DNA of 64,000 bases, from positions 3,968,001 through 4,032,000 of the forward strand of contig JAGPXD010000002.1 in NCBI GenBank assembly GCA_020746995.1, in the 5' to 3' direction. Below are positions 58,729 to 64,000 of this stretch, one piece after another. Origin of the DNA: Plectosphaerella cucumerina. Lineage: Eukaryota > Ascomycota > Sordariomycetes > Glomerellales > Plectosphaerellaceae. How positions within the stretch are numbered: the stretch's first letter is position 1; every line of letters starts with the position of its first letter. The notes beneath the pieces are model-generated. The model was not told where the DNA came from and ran no database searches. It saw nothing but the letters and a program-made list of their open reading frames with translations. The position numbers and the translations under genes are program-made.

Positions 58729-60633
58729 TCATATCAAGGTTACAATGTCCCCCGGTTGGACAGCAACGTGGCCAGCACCTATTCTACCCTGTTCAGTCTT
58801 GAACAGTGTTCGTCCCCGGTTCAGCGCCCCTGCTTGTTCTGGCAGTTCCGTAGTGAGAAACTCGAGTTGCTTTTCTAGGTCTGACGCCATCTCAGGTTCC
58901 TTCATGATGGCGATGTTGTACAGGCCATCCAGCATGTCTCGGGCCACGTTCTCTGGGAGGTCTTGGACCTTGGGTCGGATCTGCCTCAAGAAGTGGCGAT
59001 GGAGCCATGCCCTGCTTTCGGCCACGGTGCTTGGATTGGCCTTGGAATCCGGCAGCAACATTCGGTCCCCAAGCAAAGTTCGCCAGACGTGATCATCAGC
59101 AGAGCTGATTTCCGGGCCCAAGCCAGTAAACTCGACAACCCTTTGAAGCCATTCCGGAGCATTCGCAACCATGGACGCGCTCCATTCATCGCGGGCAATG
59201 TACCGTGGTGGCTCCATCACTTCCGTGATGACATCCACGTAGCAGCCCCGGCGAATAAGCACCGTGGGGTTTTGAGCGGCCTGTTGAATATCAGGCACGT
59301 AGGATTTTTGCCTTGTCCCAGGGGTTGCGTCGAAGAGGCCTCGAGAATTCATGGCCCATGCGTCGTTGCCTGTTTTCCCGCTGCCAATCCTTGGCCAGTC
59401 TGGGACCCACGACGGTAGACCGAGGAGATTGGGGTCACCAGGGGATCTAGGCACGACGTTGTCGAGACAGAAACATCGAGTGTCGTCTTTTTCGAAAAGA
59501 GCTCTGGTGAGAGTCGTCAGAATCTGACTGGCGGTCTGGGTATAGTCGGGCTGGAGCCCCAGCTGCTCTTTGTCCGTAACGATGCCGAGTAGGCCAGAAA
59601 CGATGTCTCGAGGGTCGGTTGCTGAGTAGTGTGGTCTTCCTGGGCCGACGTCAAACCGCACAATGAGCGCAGGAAGGCGTATCGGAAACCCATGCCTTCG
59701 GTCAGTCCTCACCGCAAGAGCAGTGATGTCTCCAGAGTTGGCTGGCGTGCCGTCGAATATTCCGCGCATTGCCTTGCGACGCAGGGAGGTCTTGGTGGAG
59801 ACTGTCCAAATCAACCGCCTCGACTCGAGGACGGCCTCGAAAGCGTCGATGGAGAGGACCTTGTTCCCGCAAAAGAGCATGGTGTTGTCGTTCAAGGCGG
59901 CCTCTTGAATGATCCACACCCGATGCCAGTAGTCCTTGAGGAGCAGTGCTTGCAGTCCTCTCGTTATGCTCTCTTGTTTTTGGAGGTCATCAAGCTGGAA
60001 ATTGCTGACGAGGTCCCAGAAAGCACTGCAGAGCCTCATTTGCGCATCATCCATGACTTGTGCCTCGCCGGCAGTTTGAGACTGGTTGGTGCGGTCGTCC
60101 ACATATTTGTCAAAATTCCTCAGCAGCTCCATGGCGGTCGGCTCCAGCGCCCCGGCTTCGACTGCTGGTCTTCCCAGCGTTGAGATGAAGTCCATAGCAG
60201 TGTCGACATCCTGTGACGAGGCTCCAAGCCACGAGCACACCATGAATGCTTGGCGGAAGATATCGCCCATCAGGGCAACTTGTGTTGTCTTCTCAGTATC
60301 ATTGCTCTGATGGATGCAGAGGGAGTCAACCCAGATCCAGGACTGGCACACTTGCTCTTTGTCTTGAAGAGCCACGAGAGCGTCGTGGAGGTTCCGGCCG
60401 ATCTGAAACTGCTGTCCGTTGACCAGAATATTGACTGGATTCGCTTTCACGTCTCCCCAGACATATGACAGGGCCACATAATTGCCGCTTGCTCGGTCGA
60501 GGGTTTCGTGCTTGATGTCGAGGCTAACGGCGGGCCGGGAGTCAGCGACGGCGCCGTCCACCGTCTCAGGCTGGCGCAAGCGAATTAGCCTGATGTGAGG
60601 AGGTTCTTGGGCGAGAGGACCGTGTGTGAACAT
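58729..60633 (-). CDS. Heterokaryon-incompatibility (HET, PF06985) protein, C-terminally truncated by TGA
   Basis: Single exon, 634 residues from MFTHGPLAQE. The N-terminal HET domain shows all three blocks: NYVALSYVWGD (~51-61), SWIWVDSLCIHQSNDTEKT (~98-116) and HRVWIIQEAAL. DPRDIVSGLLGIV and LPSWVPDW further on are standard in large HET proteins. The open frame ends at ...VQPGDIVTLI, where family members normally run on for ~40-60 residues; that continuation is present after the TGA. The protein may be a slightly truncated allele, a young pseudogene or a base error. Family knowledge: HET-domain proteins trigger cell death in vegetative incompatibility; a specific role here is unknown. Confidence 0.88.
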   Translation of the reverse strand: MFTHGPLAQEPPHIRLIRLRQPETVDGAVADSRPAVSLDIKHETLDRASGNYVALSYVWGDVKANPVNILVNGQQFQIGRNLHDALVALQDKEQVCQSWIWVDSLCIHQSNDTEKTTQVALMGDIFRQAFMVCSWLGASSQDVDTAMDFISTLGRPAVEAGALEPTAMELLRNFDKYVDDRTNQSQTAGEAQVMDDAQMRLCSAFWDLVSNFQLDDLQKQESITRGLQALLLKDYWHRVWIIQEAALNDNTMLFCGNKVLSIDAFEAVLESRRLIWTVSTKTSLRRKAMRGIFDGTPANSGDITALAVRTDRRHGFPIRLPALIVRFDVGPGRPHYSATDPRDIVSGLLGIVTDKEQLGLQPDYTQTASQILTTLTRALFEKDDTRCFCLDNVVPRSPGDPNLLGLPSWVPDWPRIGSGKTGNDAWAMNSRGLFDATPGTRQKSYVPDIQQAAQNPTVLIRRGCYVDVITEVMEPPRYIARDEWSASMVANAPEWLQRVVEFTGLGPEISSADDHVWRTLLGDRMLLPDSKANPSTVAESRAWLHRHFLRQIRPKVQDLPENVARDMLDGLYNIAIMKEPEMASDLEKQLEFLTTELPEQAGALNRGRTLFKTEQGRIGAGHVAVQPGDIVTLI

Positions 60634-61950
60634 TTTCAGCTGCTCCTGGACGACGATCCACTGTAGACCCTGACGTATTTGGGCCGTTGGGCTTGACGAG
60701 ATGTCGAGATTTCCACGACCGACATGTCAAGGAGTCAACTGGATGAGGGGTAACGTCAAATCGATCAGGCAGCATTTGTATTGTAAGCTCCGCTTATGGT
60801 ATGATTGCGCCGATATGTCATGCATGCATCTGACAGGCTGGGGACGTACCTCGCTGGGCTCGGCGTGGGGAACTGCAGCTCAAGAGACAATCAGCACTGG
60901 AAGTTGGCACAGAAATTTCGCATCGAGTTCCTAATCGTTTGTAAATGACGACAATGAAATTTCCAAACCACTTTCTCGATGCAGCAGGCATGAACCGAGG
61001 GATGAGAATTCATAGCCACAGTGCCTATCCCTTCATGATCGGTGGCCGGGTCATGGTGTTGTCTGGGAGTCACCAATTTCCAAGCAGCTGGCTGGCCCCA
61101 ATCGCACCGACAGGTATCGGCTTTGTACAAATGGAGCGGAAGATCATATGTGGACGCCTTACCTACAAATTATGACTTCAACAACTTGTTGGAAGACAGA
61201 AGGCAGTCCCACACGGCTAAACTTGCCAGGCCGTTCATCCTCACGAGTCACTGCGGCCTAGACCCTCACGATGACATGAACCGCCCAAGGAATTCAACAG
61301 CCTTGAATCGTTCGGACGACACACCACTGCAAGCCACAGGGACGGTCGATCATCAAGTGACCGACGGCGCTGCATCCGGCCCCCTTTTAGCTCACCGCAC
61401 AGATGCGATGGCGTGGTCGCGGCCGCTAGGATGTCGGGCTAATGTCCAGGGCTGGGGCTCGCTGTGACCGTCACATTGATCCTTCACTTGAAGTTGAGAT
61501 GACTGGAGTTCCCCCGAGTCCGTCGACAATGATGGATCGCTGTCATCCTAGTCATGCTGGCGCAGCGCGTATTCAGAAACCGTGCGCCTGCAGGTTTAGA
61601 GGCCGTCAAAACGTGCGAGATTGGATGCCACAACACACAGACCTTCTGCCGTTACGTCTCGAGCTTGCACATCGTAGCCAAGATCTCCGACAGGACTCCC
61701 TCCAGTTGCGATGAAGGTGGGAAAACATGGCCCGGTCAAGGATTGACAACTAGTGACACCCACTGCCAAGCATGACGAGACGGGGCATGGCTCGGGCCTC
61801 GAGGGTCTTCCTTCCTTCATATGAAGAATCGACACGCAGACGGGGCGTCCCGTTCCCGAATACTACATCATCCTGGACGCAACCATCCATCCCTCAACAT
61901 CCTTGGTCGGCTGGTTCACCATTGTCCACGACGACTGAGACTGGGCGGCC
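60634..61950. other. Divergent intergenic region, HET / CFEM receptor
   Basis: About 1.3 kb between two divergent genes. No exon, tRNA or repeat recognised. Confidence 0.5.
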
Positions 61951-63824
61951 ATGCATCGCCCAGCATCGGTCCTGCTATGGATGCTGACCCTGTTGGTTGC
62001 CGCCAGTGCAGCTCAGCAGGACATGCTCCAGTACATGAACCGCATCCCCAAGTGCGCAGTGAGTCTCCGATCTCTCCGTCTCCCCTGTACTCTAGAAACC
62101 AGGTTTCCTGATCAAAAATGTGTTTCTCCCGTTCAGATAACATGTATCTTGCAGGAAGTTCCGAAGTCAGCCTGCAAGACGGTCACCAACACGACATGCC
62201 TCTGCTCCGATGAGCCTCTGCGAGAGGCGACGCAGTTATGCGTTAGGACGACATGTGAATCCATGCTGGATGCTCTAGGTACCCCTTTCCAAGCCCATTA
62301 AGCATCTGTCAGGACCTCGAATCTAATGGGAGGTCGATCAACAGCTGCGGCAAAAGTCGAGGCTGAAGCCTGCGGGCGTCCCTATCGTGATCGACGATCA
62401 GCACTTTTCACAGCCATACCCATCCAGGTCGTCACCTTCGTCACTGTTTGTCTTCGCCTTCTGTCACGCTGGAAGATGTCACATTCGTTTGAAGCTGACG
62501 ACTGGATCATGGTTGTCTGTCTGGTATGCCTCCGAGCTGCGCCAGCGCCAACCTATCTAACCCCGACCACCTCAGATACTTTACGTCCCATTCTGTGCCC
62601 TCGGATCCATTGGTATGTACAGAAAAAATCAACGAGAGATCTACCAGCTGTGTAGTCGCTGACAGCCGGTATGGTTCAGTCGGCCAACTTGCTTTCGGAC
62701 GAGACATCTGGACCGTAGATCCCGATGACTTGACGTCCGCACTCAAGCTCTTCTACGTGTCGCAGACATTCTACATTCTCTGCCTTTCGTTTTCCAAGAT
62801 CGCCATCTTGGTATTCTTTCTTCGCATTTTCCCCGGTCAGACGTTCCGAAGGATCACCCATATCGTCATCGCCGTCACCGGTATCTCGACACTCGTTGTC
62901 CTCCTGGTCCAACTATGCCAATGTATCCCGGTCACGTACAACTGGGAGGGCTGGAAGGGCCAGTTTGGACCACATCGGTGTATCGACCTGAACGCCCTAG
63001 CCTTTGCCGCCGCTGGCTTCAGTATCTTTCAGGATGTTGTCATTCTCATCCTTCCACTGCCTCCGCTACTTCGCCTGCAGGTTTCCTGGCGTACTAAAGC
63101 AGGTATTGTCTTTATGTTCAGCCTCGGTATATTCATTCTCATCACATCTTGTATCCGGCTGCGGTTTCTCGTTACGTTTGCGAAATCATCAAACCCGACA
63201 TGGGACTACGTCGAAGCGGTCATCTGGTCAGGGACTGAGATTTCAGTGTCTATGATCGTGGTGAGCCTGCCGGCCATCCGTCTTCTCCTCTCCAAGATCA
63301 TTCCAGGACTCTTCAGCACAATTGCCTCGAGAACAGGCTGGTCTTTCGGAAACAACGAACGGACGGAGAAAACCGACCGATCCCTGCGACGCCATTCACA
63401 TGCAGGGCCTGTACAGCTGGCACGTGAGGGGCAGGCCGATTGCGAGGAAGAAGGACGGGACGCCGAGAAAGAAGGCAGTGGCAACGCCCAGAACGGCACC
63501 CCCCGTCGGTCAAAAGTGTCGAGAGTCAGCCTCTACACGTTCAGCTCGTGCAACAGGGCAAGCGTAAACGAGAGCGAAGAAGCTCTGGAACTCGGCGACA
63601 GAATCAGGGGCGAGGTGCATACCGAGGTCAGGGTGGACAGCGGCGCCAGTTCTCGCCGACACAGCGAGCATCATGGCGACGAGGAGCTCGCGGAAAGCAA
63701 CGGCAGAGCAGACGGAGGAATCCTGGTACAAACAACGACAAGGGTCGTCTCGTCCTACAACTCGGAGCCGTCAGGTTTGCGACTGGGCAAGTTGAATTTC
63801 GAAGAGGAGACACAGAGCCCATGA
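61951..63824 (+). CDS. CFEM-containing Pth11-like seven-transmembrane receptor
   Basis: Five exons (61951-62058, 62137-62278, 62345-62523, 62576-62616, 62666-63824) give 542 residues. A signal peptide (MHRPASVLLWMLTLLVAASAA) is followed by a CFEM domain with all eight Cys at 35, 39, 49, 57, 59, 71, 76 and 93 (PKCAITC, TTCLCSDE, CVRTTC). The seven-helix fungal rhodopsin-like domain follows: FTAIPIQVVTFVTVCLRLL, EADDWIMVVC, FYILCLSFSKIAILVFFLRIF, HIVIAVTGISTLVVLLVQLC, FQDVVILILPLPPLLRL, and the rest. A ~200-residue charged Ser/Glu-rich cytosolic tail ends the protein. This is the Pth11 architecture, known in rice blast fungus for surface sensing. The fourth intron (62617-62665, 49 nt) is the least certain; an alternative 43-nt intron is also in frame. 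Confidence 0.9.
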
Positions 63825-64000
63825 GGAGCGATCTGGCATTATTCAATAGCATTTGATATCAATTGAGGAGAGATAGCCATTTTTGACCCAATTAAGCCCT
63901 GGAGAGGAAAGGAGAAAGGAGAGAGTGTGCTTCACATGATGAACCTTCGGTGTGCTCGCGAGTTGATGCCCACACCGACATCTTGAACCACCCCGCACTA
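63825..64000. other. 3' flank of the CFEM receptor gene
   Basis: 176 bp to the window end; purine-rich around 63900-63926 (gagaggaaaggagaaagg), no coding feature. Confidence 0.4.

Noticed and set aside
58729..58731. Programmed stop-codon readthrough of the HET gene
   Set aside because: The context TGA-GGT lacks the CTA readthrough signature. A nonsense allele or sequence error is simpler.
58687..58742. A 42-nt intron removing the HET TGA
   Set aside because: Shorter than other introns here, no clear branch site, and it would delete the conserved strand around the stop.

Overview
The window looks like a chromosome segment of a filamentous ascomycete (Pezizomycotina, most likely a Sordariomycete). 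Genes have short GT-AG introns of about 42-75 nt with CTNAC-like branch sites, A at -3 of most start codons, and high GC with C-rich third codon positions. The families are typical of mould genomes: HET, HeLo-like N-terminal domain, Pth11-like receptors with and without CFEM, Zn(II)2Cys6 regulator, GH43, and several sugar-porter MFS genes. I cannot name the species.

Layout. (1) 1-18705, minus strand: one uninterrupted reading frame of 6235 codons that runs off the left edge. It starts with a weak signal peptide, then has Gly/Ser/Asn/Asp-rich linkers, more than 5000 residues of Ser/Thr/Glu-rich mucin-like sequence with coding tandem repeats, and the beginning of a DUF6923-like C-terminal domain. 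It is probably a giant secreted or cell-wall adhesin. The long open frames on the other strand and in another minus frame here are shadows. (2) 19785-30189: a small Cys-rich GPI-like protein, an App1-type phosphatidate phosphatase, a Pth11-like seven-helix receptor, a gene-poor 3.4-kb gap, and a HeLo-like-domain protein. (3) 30434-58061: an unusually dense set of carbohydrate genes. It holds a BD-FAE-like esterase, secreted GH43, three sugar-porter MFS transporters, a carbonyl-reductase SDR, an Sde182/DUF1593 protein, a mitochondrial-type polyol SDR, a D-2-hydroxyacid dehydrogenase, a UPF0303/GlcG-like protein, a Zn(II)2Cys6 regulator and a Gfo/Idh/MocA sugar dehydrogenase. A single-pass membrane glycoprotein and an unknown protein are interspersed. 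(4) 58579-63824: a HET protein with an in-frame TGA before its conserved C-terminal tail, then a CFEM-containing Pth11-like receptor.

The most system-like signal is at 52.9-58.4 kb. The 14-bp motif CGGGGA-N4-CGGA, a CGG-N7-CGG direct repeat of the kind bound by Zn2Cys6 proteins, occurs exactly four times and once with one mismatch. The copies lie only in the promoters of the MFS transporter/UPF0303 pair, the regulator itself, and the Gfo/Idh/MocA dehydrogenase. These four genes therefore look like a self-regulated uptake-and-oxidation cassette whose substrate is unknown. All gene models were read by eye from the sequence; splice sites were chosen by frame, GT-AG signals and family motifs.
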